Positions 1 to 9,748 of a stretch of DNA of 64,000 nucleotides are shown in pieces (the stretch's first letter is position 1; each line of letters starts with the position of its first letter). The position numbers and the translations under genes were made by a program. Under the pieces are notes generated by a model. That model worked only from the letters and a program-made list of their open reading frames with translations. It was not told the origin of the DNA and made no database searches. Source of the stretch: Prorocentrum cordatum (lineage: Eukaryota; Sar; Dinophyceae; Prorocentrales; Prorocentraceae); NCBI GenBank assembly GCA_963575745.1, contig CAUYUJ010022507.1, forward strand, positions 22,501 to 86,500, read 5' to 3'.

Positions 1-28
1 CGAGGGACCGCCGCGCCCCCCCCCCCCC

Positions 29-3000
29 GAGGACCTGTGCGAGCTCTACCTGTCCCTGCTCCCCGCGCTGTTGCCTGCCGAGGCGGCGGTGGGCCGCAGC
101 GTGCACCGCGCAGCGCTGCTCCTGTCCAGGCCCAGGGCAGAACATGAGGCTCCCAACCCGCCACGAGCATCCCCTCCGCTCCTCCTCCTCCTCCTCCTCC
201 TCCTCCTCCTCCTCCTCCTCTTCCTCTTCCTCTTCCTCCTCCTCCTCCTCCTCCACGAGCGTCCCCGCCCTTCTTCACCTTCTCCTTCCTTGGGGAGGCG
301 GGGGTTCTCTTGAGCCGGCGGCGCGCCAAGGGGGCAGGCAGAGGAGGCGGGCCGTCTCAGAGGGCTCAAGAAGACCTCCAGCCTTCTGAGAAGCTTCCTG
401 CGCCTTCTCCGAAGGCAAGGGCTCACCGCCCACCAAGCCACCCCAACCCAACCCGAAGGCCCCGATTTGACCTCCATTTTTCCACTTTGGGGGGGGGGGG
501 GTCGGGGAACATTGAGAAAACACATCTGAAGCCCGTACCTCTCCGACCCGAAATTCGAGTCTTCGGGTTGGGTTGGGGTGGTTTGGTAGGTAGTCAGGGG
601 CTGCTTCTCAGAAGGCCAGAGGGCTTCTGAGAAGCCGAAGCCCCGCCGCCTTCTGAGCAGGCCTGCCCCCCCTCTCGCTTGCCCCCGCCAGAAGCGCGCT
701 GCCGCTCTGGTCCGCTCCCCGCAAGAAGGCTGACCCGTGGGCGCAATCCCGAGGCCTGGTACGCGCTCCTGGCGCGAGAGGGCCGCCTCGGCGCCGTCTT
801 GCGCGGGGAGCCCGCGGACGCGGGCGAGGCCACTGCGGCCGCCGCCGCCTTCCGCAGCTCGCGTGCCGCGGCTGTCGGAGTCGTCTGGAACCTCGCGATG
901 AGCAAGGAGCCCCCCCCCCCTCTTCGGGGGAGGAAGGGGTACCCGCACCGCTGCCCGTCCTGGAGACCCCTCGTCGCCATGGCCGGAGAGCCTCCCCGAG
1001 GCTCTGGCCAGAACGCACCCCGGGAGAGGTCCGCTTCTGCCGCTGGTCGCTCGCACCCTCGCCCGTCCGACGGTCCCCCCCTCCTCCCAGGGTTAGGTCG
1101 GGCATGTCCCCCTGCAGGCGGATTTTGGACGACAAATGAAACATACTCCAAAAATATTCCCAAATGGTCAAAAATCGTCCCCGGACTCTTTTTTTACTAC
1201 TTCTGAATATTCCTCCTGCAGAGGGGCAGGCCCGACTTAACCCCAGGGTCGTGCTCCTCTCTTCCCGGCCGCCCGGCTCCCTCCTCCTCGCACAGCGCCG
1301 TCGAGGAGCACTGCCGCCCGCTGGCGGAACGTGTGCTGCCGGGGCTGCTGGAGACTGCTGGCGAGCGCGGGGCGCTCGACGCCGTGACGCGCGAGCGGCT
1401 GGCCACCGCCTCAGCCTCGCCCTTCCTTTTTTGGAAATGCCAGTGTGGCCAAGTTGAGCCAGGTTTTGGCAACGCTACTGCGTAGTGTGCTCCCCCCAGC
1501 CATTGTGGAAGCCACTGTGGGACTACTCAAGACGACGTTCCCCAATCAGAGCTTGCCTCCATAGGGGTCCAAGCGGATTCATACGTGTAGGTGACCTACG
1601 TCGCCGATTTCGGTGGCCAGGCCCTGGTGCCCGGGTGACCAGGGGTGCCCGGGTGCCCTGGTGCCCGGCGGTGCCCAGGTGCCCGGGTGCCCGGGTGCCC
1701 GGTAGCCCTATAGCCCTATAGCCCTATATCTTTATGGCCCTATAGCCCTATAGCTCTATAGCTCGATAGCCCGATAGCCCCATAGCCTTATAGCCTTATA
1801 GCCATATTAGCCCCATAGCCCTATAACCCTGAAACGATTCTGATTGGGTCTCTCTCTGGTATCAATGTATTCCCCGATCAGAGATTGCCTCTGTGGGGGT
1901 CCTAGCGGATTTATATACTTAGGTGAGGTACGGCGCCGATTTCGCCGGCACGCCCAGGTGCCCAGATGCCCGGGTGCCTGGGTGCCCGGTAGCCCCACCA
2001 TAGCCCCATAGCCTTATATCCCTATAGCCTTATAGCCCTATAGCCCTATATCCCTATAGCCCTATAGCCCTATAGCCCTATGCCCTAATAGCCTTATAGC
2101 CCTATAGCCCTATAGCCCTATAGCCCTATAGCCCTATAGTCCTATAGCCCTATAGCCCCATAGCCCTATAGCCCTATAGCCCTACAGCCCTACAGCCCTA
2201 TAACCCTATAGCTTTATAGCCCTATAACCCTATAACCTATAGCTTTATAGCCCTATAGCCCTATAGCCCTATAGCCCTATAGCCCTATAGCCCTATCGCC
2301 CTATAGACCTATATCCCTATAGCCCTTAGCTCTTTAGCCCTATGGCCCTACAGCCCTATAGCCCTATAGCCCTATAGTCTCATAGCCTGATAGCCTTATA
2401 GCCCTATAGCCCAATCGCCCTATAGCTCTTACAAGATTATGAGTGTTTTTTCTCCGGTATCATTTTATTCCCCAATCAGAGCTTGCCTCTGTAGGGGTCC
2501 TAGCGGATTCATATGGCTAGGTTGGGTACGTTGCCGATTCCGGCGGCATGCCCGGGTGCCTGGATGCCCAGGTGCCCAGATGCCCAGGTGTTTGGGTGCC
2601 TGGGTGCCCTACAGTCCTATAGCCCCAAAGCCCTATAGCCTTATAGCCCCATAGCCCTATGGCCCTATGGCCCTATGGCCCTATAGCCCTATGACACTAT
2701 AGCCTTATAGCCCTATAGCTCTATGACCCTATAACCCTATAGCCCTATAGCCCTATAGCCCCATAGCCTTACAGCCCTATAGCCCTATAGCCCTGTAGCC
2801 CTATAACCCTAGAGCCCATAGCCCTAGAGCCCTATCGTTCCATAGCCCTATAACCCTATAGCCCTAAAGCCCTATAGCCCTATAGCCCTATAGCCCTATT
2901 GTCCTATTGTCCTATAGCTCTATAGCCCATAACCCCAGAGCCCTATAGCCCCATAGCCCCATAACCCCAAAACAGATTCCGATTGGGGTCGCTTTCCAGT

Positions 3001-6000
3001 CTCACATGATTGTTAAGCTGCTGTCATCCTCCTGGGGACCTCCACGGCCTTCCGAGGTCTTGTCGGGAGAGTGTGGCAGTTAGCGGCCTCGGGGAGTGTC
3101 TCTCTTGGGGTGCTCCTGTGGGCATCTGGGGCTCTCTTGGGACTCTCTTGGGCCCCTCCTGAGGGCCTCCTGGGCCCTCGTGGGGCGATCCTGAGGCTCG
3201 CTAGGTGCATCGGAAGCGTGGAACACGTGCAAACCTAAGCCGTTGACGTAATTGCATGCTCTCGGCGGCCTTTTTGCCTTGGAGCCATTTGAGCCTGAAG
3301 CCATCTTGGGCCAACTTGGGTCATCCTGGAGTCCATCTTGGGACGTCGTTGGGCCATCTCGAGAGAAAGTCAGATACTAGCAATATAGCAGTCGAGTAAA
3401 ACTCTCAGAGCCTGGTGCCCTGGAAGGAGGGCCAGTCACAATCAACGAGCTAGGATAAATGGAGGGTCCACAACTTGTCCACCGCTGGCCATCTCCTGGC
3501 TGCGATACTGCGGGCTCTTCATCCAGCGACCCCTCACCCGACGACCAGACCAAACCCCGACCCCTCCCGGTCCCGACCCTCGTTGGCTACCCCGCGCGCT
3601 TCACCATGCCGATGTGTGCTTGCCTGGCCAGGTGTTGTCGAGGTGCCCAGATGAGGGACGCTCCCAGTTCGGAGCGGTCTCGAACTTGCTAAGGTTATGC
3701 TTCGGAGTCTTATCAGAAATCTCACAGAGAAAGTTTGACGTTGCTCCTTACCCAAGGCTACTCTTGGCCGTGGCTTCCAGCAGTCTCAAGCCCGAGGGCC
3801 CAGCCGCTGCTGGGCTCGGCTTCTCGGAGCACCCGGCTGAGGTCACCGCGCTGTGGTACCTCTCGCAGGACGCCGCCGTGCTGGAGGACGGCCAGTGGCA
3901 GGCGGCAGCAGAGGCGCTCTGCTACCACGTGGGGCAGCTGGAGGGCGAGGCTAGGGGGCCACAAGCGAACCCTACCCCTATCCCCCACGATTTTTGAGGG
4001 GGAGGGTGGGGTTCACTTCGCTCGGGAGCTCCCGAACGAAGTGAACCCCACCCTCCCCCTCAGAAATCGTGGGGGGTAGGGGTAGGGTTCGCTTGTGGCC
4101 CCCTAGAGGCGCAGTGGCGCCTGCTGAACCTGCTCGAGAACCTGGTGGGCAGGCACGGCAGCGCGGTGGCGCGGCCGCTGGTGCCGCTGCTCTGGACGCT
4201 GGCCTCCGAGGCGGGCGCCGCCAAGTGGCCCGCGGGCATGCACGGCCCGGTCTTCGGCCTGCTGCTCGCCCTGAGCCCGCGCGCCGACGCCCAGGATCGG
4301 AAGCTGGAACATCTATCGGGGGCGGAAAAGAGGGGGGTGATGACTAGGGGGGGTGGATATCATGGCGTGGGCCATGATATTTCCCCAGGTTTCATGGCGC
4401 ATCTTATTATTTCATTACGTCCCTGGCCCCCCCGCTGGGCCGCGCACATGCCGCCGGTCATGATTTGCACCCCCCCTCTTGGACACCCCCCTCTTTGCCG
4501 CTCCCGAATCTACATTGCCAGTGGCGGGCGGGCTGCTTTTCCATCTAAGGGCTTCTCGATGGTCGGGGGCGACGTCGGGGTGGTGTGGCGTGTACTCGTT
4601 GTTTCCTTTCCCGGGGAAGCGGCGAAACATGTATACACCGGGATCTCGTATACACCAGGATCCGCTTTCCTGTGCAAATTTCAGTGCAGGGCTGGAAAAA
4701 CGTCGGTGTGTAGAGTTCGGTTCCCTACAGGAGTGGCTCTGGGGGCGCCCGGGCTTCCCAGAAACCCTGGCGGGCCTGCTCGACCGCGCGGGCGAGTTGG
4801 GGGCGTCCGTGCGGGCGGACCTGCTCGGCATCGCCTGGAACCTGGGCATGCCCAGCTCGCAGGGGCGCCGCGAGGCGCTGGGCGCGGCCATGATGTCGCG
4901 GATCGCGCGGCTCCTCTGCTCCGAGGACCCCGTGGTGGCTGGCCGGGCGGCCACCGCCGCGTTCTACTTGGCCCAGGCCAGCCCGAACGCCGTGCTGTTC
5001 CGCGGGGCGGTGCTCGGGGCCACGGGAGGAGCGGAAGCACTGGACTCGGCGCTGCCGCGGATCCTGCTCTGCTTGCAGGCCAGCAGGGAAAAGCAGTTAC
5101 AGGTTCTTGGCGTCCTTCGGATGGCCTGCTCCGTGCAGGACAGCTGCTCGGAGGCGTTCTACGAGGTGGTCAGCCGGGCCCTCCTCGATCAAGCAGTTCC
5201 TCTGGAGCTCTTCGGGGTCCGTGCTGACGGGTGCCAGGGCCGCTGGCGTCTCGCTTGCGCCGCGCAGCACCTGCTGCTGCAGATGTCGAGGAGCTGTGCG
5301 GTGTGCGAGCTGCTCGTGGAGTGGTCTGCGCTTCGGCAGGTCCTCTCCACCGTCCTGCTGCAGGGGGGGCCACCAGACCTGGCGTCGGACGCGAGGGCGT
5401 GCGCCCTGGGGACAGCCTGGAACATCGCCGTGGCCCGCCGAGGGACGCTCCGAGTGCGTCTGGCGGACGTCGCGCTGGGCCTCCTGCTCGACCTCGCCCG
5501 AGCGGACGCTGCATCTCTTCCGGCGGGCCTGGAGCCGAGCCAGGCTGGGGCGGCCGCGCTGGTGCGGCCGCTCGACTGCTGCGCACGCGGCCGGCTGGTC
5601 ACGGCCCTCTTCCACCTGGCGAAGTGTGAGGAGGTGGCTGGCCGGCCAGAGTGGCTTGAGAGCTCGGACGCGTTGCTGACGGTGGTGTCGGCCCTGCGTG
5701 GGAAGGACCTCGTCACGGGCATGCGTCTGCTGGTCGACCTGGTCCAGGCGCACACCCAGCAGCTGGCGCCAAAGGCCCTCCCCATGGTCTGGGGCCACGT
5801 GACGCGCGAGGACATTGCCGACAGCGAGGAGGCAGAGGCGTGCTTCGGGATGCTCTGCTGCCTCAGCTGCCACGCCTCCGTGTGCTGCCAGGGCGGCCGC
5901 CTGCCCTGGCACGAGGCCCCGGGGGCCCTGGCCCTCGCCACTGGGCGGCTGCTGACCGGGGCCGTGGAGCGGCCTGCGGCTCGCCGCGCCCTGCGCGAGC

Positions 6001-7370
6001 TGCTGTGCGCCGCGGGGAACCTGTGCCTGGTGTGCGGGGGGGAGCGGCGCCGGGCGCTGGGGAAGCAGCTCGTGCCGCTGCTCGTCGCGGGCCTGCTCCG
6101 GCAGGCACCGGCCGGCCACCGGCCGCTGCTCGAGGTGTCGACCGCGTGCCTGCGGCAGCTGTGCACGGAGCACGGCGGCAGCGCGCTCCTGGCCGTGGGA
6201 GTGTGGGCGGCGCTCGAGGGTGGCTCCCGCCTGGACGACGAGCTGCTGTGCCACCTGGACGATGAGCTGCTGGGGCGCGTGCTGCTCGTGGCAGATGACG
6301 CGCTGCGGGTGCTCCAGCGGGCGGGCATGGACCGGGAGTTCCAAGAAGGGTGCGACGCGGCGGCGAGGGTCCTCGCAGGGGCCTCTTGGGCAGCGAGGCT
6401 ATCTCCCAGGTGCGCTTGGCAGCGCTCCACCGAAGGTGAGCTCCGAGTGTTGATCCAAGTCTCCACCTCAGAGGCGTCGATCCTGACGCTGACTGAGGAG
6501 GCACTCTGGTCCGAGGGGGGTTCCCTGCGCCACGCACTGGCAGTGGATGCCGCGGAGGCCAGTGAGCCGTGGCTGCAGGCGCAGGCGCTTGCACTGTCGG
6601 CTGTGGCCACCTTCGCGAGGAAGGGCAGGGCACAGCTCGCTGGCCTGGAGCCTCGGCGTATGCAGGTGCTGAAGGGCCCCTTGGCAGGGTCGCTGCTGCA
6701 GCTGGCGGGCCGACCCGCCAGCCTGAAGCGCCCCGCCATCGCCCAGGTGCTGACGGCCGCGCTCACCGACCTGTGCGGAGAGACCGACGCCGGTGCTGGC
6801 CGCGGCGCCCTGGGGCCGCTCTGCGGCCAAGTGGAGAAGTGGCGCTGCGGCCAGGACGGCGGGTGACTGGCGGCCGAAAAGCAGGGTTGGCGAGCGTAGG
6901 CCTTGGCCCGCCGCGTCTGAGCTGACAGGCGGTTCGCGCGACCCAAAGAACACAGAGACTTGCCCCCCACCCCCCCCCACTCCGCCCCCCCCCGGGCGAG
7001 CCTTGAGAGATGCACCCGTGTACGGCTCGACAAGATCTGGAGACTGCCCCTCGGCCCTGGAAGTGGTCAATCGGGCTGGAGAGGTTGTAGGGGGCCATAT
7101 GTGAACCCTACCCCTACCCCCCACCATTTCCCAGGGGTGGAGTGGGGTTCACTTCGTTCGGAAGCTCCCGAGCGAAGTGAACCCCACCCTCCCCTCAAAA
7201 ATCGTGGGGGGTAGGGGTAGGGTTCACATGTGGCCCCCTAGGTTGGGAAACGGGTGATTCTCGGGCACGTGTGGGCAGAATTCTTGCCTTCCTCGGTCCG
7301 GTCAGGAGCGCTTGCCACGCGTGTCGCGCCGCCGGTTCTGGCCCACCATGCTTCGGTGCGGCAGGCTGGC
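29..7370 (+). CDS. multi-exon gene for an armadillo/HEAT-like helical-repeat protein (partial)
   Basis: Coding-quality frames appear in sequence: about 29-150, 690-915, 935-1091, 1247-1430, 3735-3949, 4109-4293, 4731-6863, and probably about 7030-7083 joined to 7242-7370. The exons share Leu/Ala-rich helical repeats with recurring WNL or WNI motifs (VVWNLAM, GIAWNLGM, GTAWNIAV), as in ARM/HEAT solenoids, so a scaffold or protein-binding role is likely. Three junctions can be placed exactly from frame: 1091/1247 (GT-AG), 3949/4109 (GC-AG) and 7083/7242 (GT-AG). The 4293/4731 junction would be GA-AG if the exon ends at CAG; the other edges are estimates. The poly-C run near 911-921 shifts frame and may be a homopolymer error or a tiny intron. 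The true start and end are not seen. No catalytic motif is visible, and I do not recognise a specific orthologue. Confidence 0.7.
181..254 (+). repeat. CTC/TCC microsatellite
   Basis: A run of CTC triplets with a few TTC interruptions, in the presumed first intron of the helical-repeat gene. Its serine or leucine open frames have no coding signature. Confidence 0.9.
357..640. mobile_element. TIR mini-element, hairpin family D
   Basis: The left arm (about 380-465) and right arm (about 556-640) are inverted copies. CCTTCTGAGAAG and ACCCCAACCCAACCCGAAG on the left reappear as the reverse complement on the right (CTTCGGGTTGGGTTGGGGT and CTTCTCAGAAGG). The centre contains a G run. It has no ORF and lies in the intron between the first two helical-repeat exons. 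It is MITE-like; I could not fix a target duplication. Confidence 0.7.
1092..1246 (+). mobile_element. introner, family B: TIR element that is exactly a GT-AG intron
   Basis: The TIRs are TTAGGTCGGGC at the left and GCCCGACTTAA at the right; the arms extend inward through CTGCAGG. CCCAGGG occurs on both sides (1086-1092 and 1242-1248), as a target duplication would. Splicing GT at 1092 to AG at 1246 removes 155 nt and joins frame 2 to frame 1 without a stop (CAG G|GG TCG). The flanking exons match the helical-repeat protein in style. A diverged copy lies at about 50530-50682. Confidence 0.8.
1539..3002. repeat. CCCTATAG satellite with an embedded unit of about 165 bp
   Basis: Arrays of CCCTATAG octamers with variants (about 1690-1830, 1990-2430, 2605-2970) alternate with a longer unit. 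The longer unit carries CAGAGCTTGCCTC, AGCGGATT and a GTGCCCGGG minisatellite tail. Its copies start near 1539, 1829 and 2433, and a truncated one near 2970. The array lies in the intron between the exons ending near 1430 and starting near 3735. The octamer contains the palindrome CTATAG. Confidence 0.9.
3003..3734. other. intronic interval, no gene seen
   Basis: It holds short dispersed direct repeats (CATCTTGGG near 3300-3360; GGGCCTCCTGG-like near 3150-3180). I see no coding signature or clear element. It is probably the 3' part of the long intron before the exon at about 3735-3949. Confidence 0.5.
3950..4108 (+). mobile_element. introner, family A copy 1: TIR element acting as a GC-AG intron
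   Basis: The core 3952-4105 begins TAGGGGGCCAC and ends GTGGCCCCCTA. The arms are near-perfect inverted copies almost to the centre. GAGGC is duplicated at 3947-3951 and 4106-4110. Splicing GC at 3950 to AG at 4108 removes exactly the core plus one GAGGC. It joins GGC GAG to GCG CAG in phase 0, giving QLEGE-AQWRLL. The second copy is at 7084-7241. Confidence 0.88.
4315..4507. mobile_element. TIR mini-element, hairpin family C, in an intron
   Basis: The left arm starts TCGGGGGCGGAAAAGAGGGG and the right arm is its imperfect reverse complement ending CCGCTCCCGA. Inside, 4357-4380 forms a perfect 10-bp hairpin (ATATCATGGC/GCCATGATAT). It sits in the intron between exons ending near 4293 and starting at 4731. 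It contains no ORF. Confidence 0.65.
4731..6866 (+). CDS. main exon of the helical-repeat protein
   Basis: The frame is open from the likely acceptor (CTACAG, ending at 4730) to a TGA at 6864-6866, about 711 residues. The composition is rich in Leu, Ala, Arg and Glu, with repeated helix-turn-helix-like stretches, as expected of an alpha-solenoid. Upstream, the same frame runs through intron sequence with a different composition, so the open ATG at 4479 is probably not the start. The stop may not be real: GT at 6863-6864 could be a donor leading to the exons near 7.03-7.37 kb. No signal peptide or membrane segment is obvious. The minus-strand open frames over this interval are GC-driven shadows. 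Confidence 0.72.
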   Translation, partial: EWLWGRPGFPETLAGLLDRAGELGASVRADLLGIAWNLGMPSSQGRREALGAAMMSRIARLLCSEDPVVAGRAATAAFYLAQASPNAVLFRGAVLGATGGAEALDSALPRILLCLQASREKQLQVLGVLRMACSVQDSCSEAFYEVVSRALLDQAVPLELFGVRADGCQGRWRLACAAQHLLLQMSRSCAVCELLVEWSALRQVLSTVLLQGGPPDLASDARACALGTAWNIAVARRGTLRVRLADVALGLLLDLARADAASLPAGLEPSQAGAAALVRPLDCCARGRLVTALFHLAKCEEVAGRPEWLESSDALLTVVSALRGKDLVTGMRLLVDLVQAHTQQLAPKALPMVWGHVTREDIADSEEAEACFGMLCCLSCHASVCCQGGRLPWHEAPGALALATGRLLTGAVERPAARRALRELLCAAGNLCLVCGGERRRALGKQLVPLLVAGLLRQAPAGHRPLLEVSTACLRQLCTEHGGSALLAVGVWAALEGGSRLDDELLCHLDDELLGRVLLVADDALRVLQRAGMDREFQEGCDAAARVLAGASWAARLSPRCAWQRSTEGELRVLIQVSTSEASILTLTEEALWSEGGSLRHALAVDAAEASEPWLQAQALALSAVATFARKGRAQLAGLEPRRMQVLKGPLAGSLLQLAGRPASLKRPAIAQVLTAALTDLCGETDAGAGRGALGPLCGQVEKWRCGQDGG
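7084..7241 (+). mobile_element. introner, family A copy 2: TIR element as a GT-AG intron
   Basis: The core 7088-7240 has the same TAGGGGGCC/GGCCCCCTA ends and inverted arms as 3952-4105. The target duplication GGTTG is at 7083-7087 and 7241-7245. Splicing GT at 7084 to AG at 7241 removes the core plus one GGTTG and joins GGA GAG to GTT GGG AAA in an open frame. This supports coding sequence on both sides. Confidence 0.8.
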
Positions 7371-7480
7371 CTCCTCCTCCTCCTCCTCCTCCTCCTCCTC
7401 CTCCTCCTCCTCCTCCTCCCTCCCTCTCCTCCTCCTCCTCCTTCTCCTCCTCCTCCTCCTCCTCCTCCTCCTCCTCCTCG
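7371..7480 (+). repeat. CTC microsatellite
   Basis: An almost pure CTC run with CCCT interruptions. The exon frame from 7242 stays open into it as poly-Leu, so it is either a coding homopolymer or the start of intron. Confidence 0.9.
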
Positions 7481-7489
7481 CAAGGCGTA

Positions 7490-8490
7490 GCGTGTCGCCG
7501 CGGCCGCCGCCGTGACATGCTAAGCAGCACTTCCTGACCAGATCCCTTCCTCTTCGAGCCGCACCCCGGTGCTGCCAACCCAGCGGACGAAGTCTCGTGA
7601 CGGTGCTGAGCGATCGGGGGCACCTGCCCTGGCGATCCCGCAGCCTCGCGCGCTGATGTGGCAGTGCTGCGCCCCTGTGCCCTGCCGCGAACCGTGCTCG
7701 CTTAGGGCCCCCGCGGGGGCGCGAAGGTAATCTTGCATCGGGGGTGCGGCGCGCGGGCGCGAGGGCGCGAAGATAATCGCGCGCCGCGCATCGGGGTGCG
7801 TGATGCGCGAAGTTGGAGGTGACCTAGATTCTTCTGGCAAGAAAGGGTCGAGAGGCCCCCAGGAGCGCCCAAGAGGCCCCCGAAAGGCTCCCAAGAGGCC
7901 CCAAGAGGCCCCTAAGAGGCCCCAAGAGGCCCCCAAGAGGCCCTAAGATGCCCCCGCGAGGCCCTCAGGAGGCCCCCAAGAGGCTCCCAAGCGGCCCCAG
8001 GAGGCCCCCCAAATGCCCCCCCCAAGCACGCAAGCAAGTGCCAGCGATGCCACAATATGGGCCGGCGGAATGAGCGAAGCGATCCGCCGCCCCACCGGGA
8101 ACGGCGTGTGAGATCCCCGCCGCATGGTCTGCACGAACTCAGTCCCCTCAGTCTGCGCGCGCACGAACTCCTCGTACCAATACCCATTCCTCAGAGCCCT
8201 TGCAACCCCTCCTGGGGTCCTCCCCGCGGCCTGCTCATTCCGCCGGCCCGGGGGCCACAGCTGCGGAATGAGCGCTCTTTGGCCATCATTTTCGCTTCAG
8301 AACACACCTCGTTGGAAATGTTCGTCTTCAAGGCGCCGCCGGCCTCTCTCAGAGGCCTCTCCGGGAGCTCACTGACTCGATTTTGGAGGCCTCCAGATGC
8401 TCTCCGGGGGCGATCTTGGCCGTCCTCCAGGCCATTTTGGTCCAGTCTGGCAGCCCGCCCACCTCTCCTCGGCCCACTTCGACTACAAAA
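7490..8490. other. interval with minisatellite and hairpin, no gene seen
   Basis: About 7853-8020 is a degenerate tandem array of a 10-11-mer resembling CCCAAGAGGC. A hairpin element follows at 8059-8249. I find no supported gene; the open frames here follow composition. Confidence 0.6.
8059..8249. repeat. inverted-repeat mini-element with 17-bp perfect arms
   Basis: GGGCCGGCGGAATGAGC at 8059-8075 is exactly the reverse complement of 8233-8249. The 157-bp interior has no ORF of note. I see no target duplication. Confidence 0.65.
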
Positions 8491-8649
8491 AATTATCCCG
8501 GCAAAGCAACCTAACAGCCATGTGTAGGAGCATATCTGGAAGCATTCCCCTTAAGATTCGGATGAGAATCCAGTTGTAGAATTCTGCTGTTCTCGCAGTC
8601 GTTGTCGCATTCGCGAGGACAGTCGCAGTGGCAACGGCAGTCGCAGTCA

Positions 8650-8975
8650 CAGCCTCAGCCTCAGCCTGCCTCAGCCTCAGCCTCCGCCTGCCTCAGCCTC
8701 AGCCTGCCTCAGCCTCAGCCTCAGCCTGCTTTAGCCTCAGCATCAGTCTGCCTTCGGCCTCGGCCTCAGCCTCAGCCTGCCTCAGCCTCAGCCTGCATCA
8801 GCCTCAGCCTCAGCCTCAGCCTGCCTCAGCATCAGCCTGCCTCAGCCTCAGCCTCAGCCTGCCTCTGCCTCAGCCTCAGCCTGCTTCAGCCTCAGCCTCA
8901 GTCTGCCGTCGGCCTCGGCCTCAGCCTCAGCCTGCCTCAGCCTCAGCCTGCATCAGCCTCAGCCTCAGCACGAAG
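8650..8975 (+). repeat. CAGCCT hexamer array
   Basis: Runs of CTCAGC/CAGCCT with periodic TGC and CGG interruptions. The Ser-Ala and Gln-Pro open frames are repeat artefacts. The same array type follows the left end of copy B. Confidence 0.9.
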
Positions 8976-8983
8976 CGACCCAG

Positions 8984-9430
8984 CTAGAAGGACAAAGCGC
9001 TGAATGTACACCGATGTGTTCGACGACTGCGTATGTAATGATGTGACGATATACAGACTGAGCCCTTCGTGAATGTCTACATGTTTTTCTGACGCCTACA
9101 AACGGCGCTGACGTGTGTGAGAAAATTGTCCGCGCAGCAAAAGCCGGCGAAGCGTGCGGGAGCTCGCATGCTGAGACAGACTACGTCTGCAGACCGCCAG
9201 CTGCAAAAAGTTGCGAACGGCTCTTGGAAGATGTTTACGGAACGGAGCTACGGTGTCTGAAAACATTGGCATCGAAGGGAAGAGCCTCGGAGCCCTGCAA
9301 CCTGAGAAACACCGCAGGAACTCGCATACTGAAAAGGAATGCATTGCAAACCGCACGCTGCGAACCCTGCAGGCTGAGAAGCACCGCAGGATGTCGCATG
9401 CTGAAAAGCACTTGTACTGCAGAGCGCTAG
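8984..9430. repeat. duplicated segment of about 440 bp, copy 1
   Basis: This stretch recurs nearly base for base at 11748-12190, starting at TAGAAGGACAAAGCGCTG. It carries copies of the 19-bp GCAGGCTGAGAAGCACCGC motif near its right part. It diverges from copy 2 after GCAGAGCGC. Confidence 0.9.
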
Positions 9431-9748
9431 CATCTATCTCGGGCTCGGACCCCCCCGTCCTGATCCAGAACGTGTCCGGCCACGGCCTGAAAATGCCGTT
9501 CCAACTCCCGAGGATCAGCTGGCACTCCGGCTCTGGGACACTCCAGTACGTCTTGAGCACCTTGAGCCAGGCCCCATCTCGGGATCCCCACAGCACGCTG
9601 TACTTGACCGAGACCGTGCCGAACTCATAACAATTGACCTCCGAAGGACCTGCGAGTGCAGGCTGAGAAACACCACGCGATTGCAGGGCACGGCATTGCG
9701 TGTCACATGAGTGCAGGCTGAGAAGCACCACATCTCGTTTGCCAGAGA

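Noticed and set aside
46-1056. 336-residue minus-strand ORF with an Arg-rich tract
   Set aside because: It runs across introns, the hairpin element and the CTC microsatellite opposite the better-supported plus-strand exons.
1690-2990. Telomeric repeat
   Set aside because: The unit is CCCTATAG, not CCCTAAA, and the array is interrupted by another repeat within an intron.
5189-7033. 614-residue minus-strand ORF
   Set aside because: A GC-driven shadow of the helical-repeat exon; Ser/Arg-rich with no motif.
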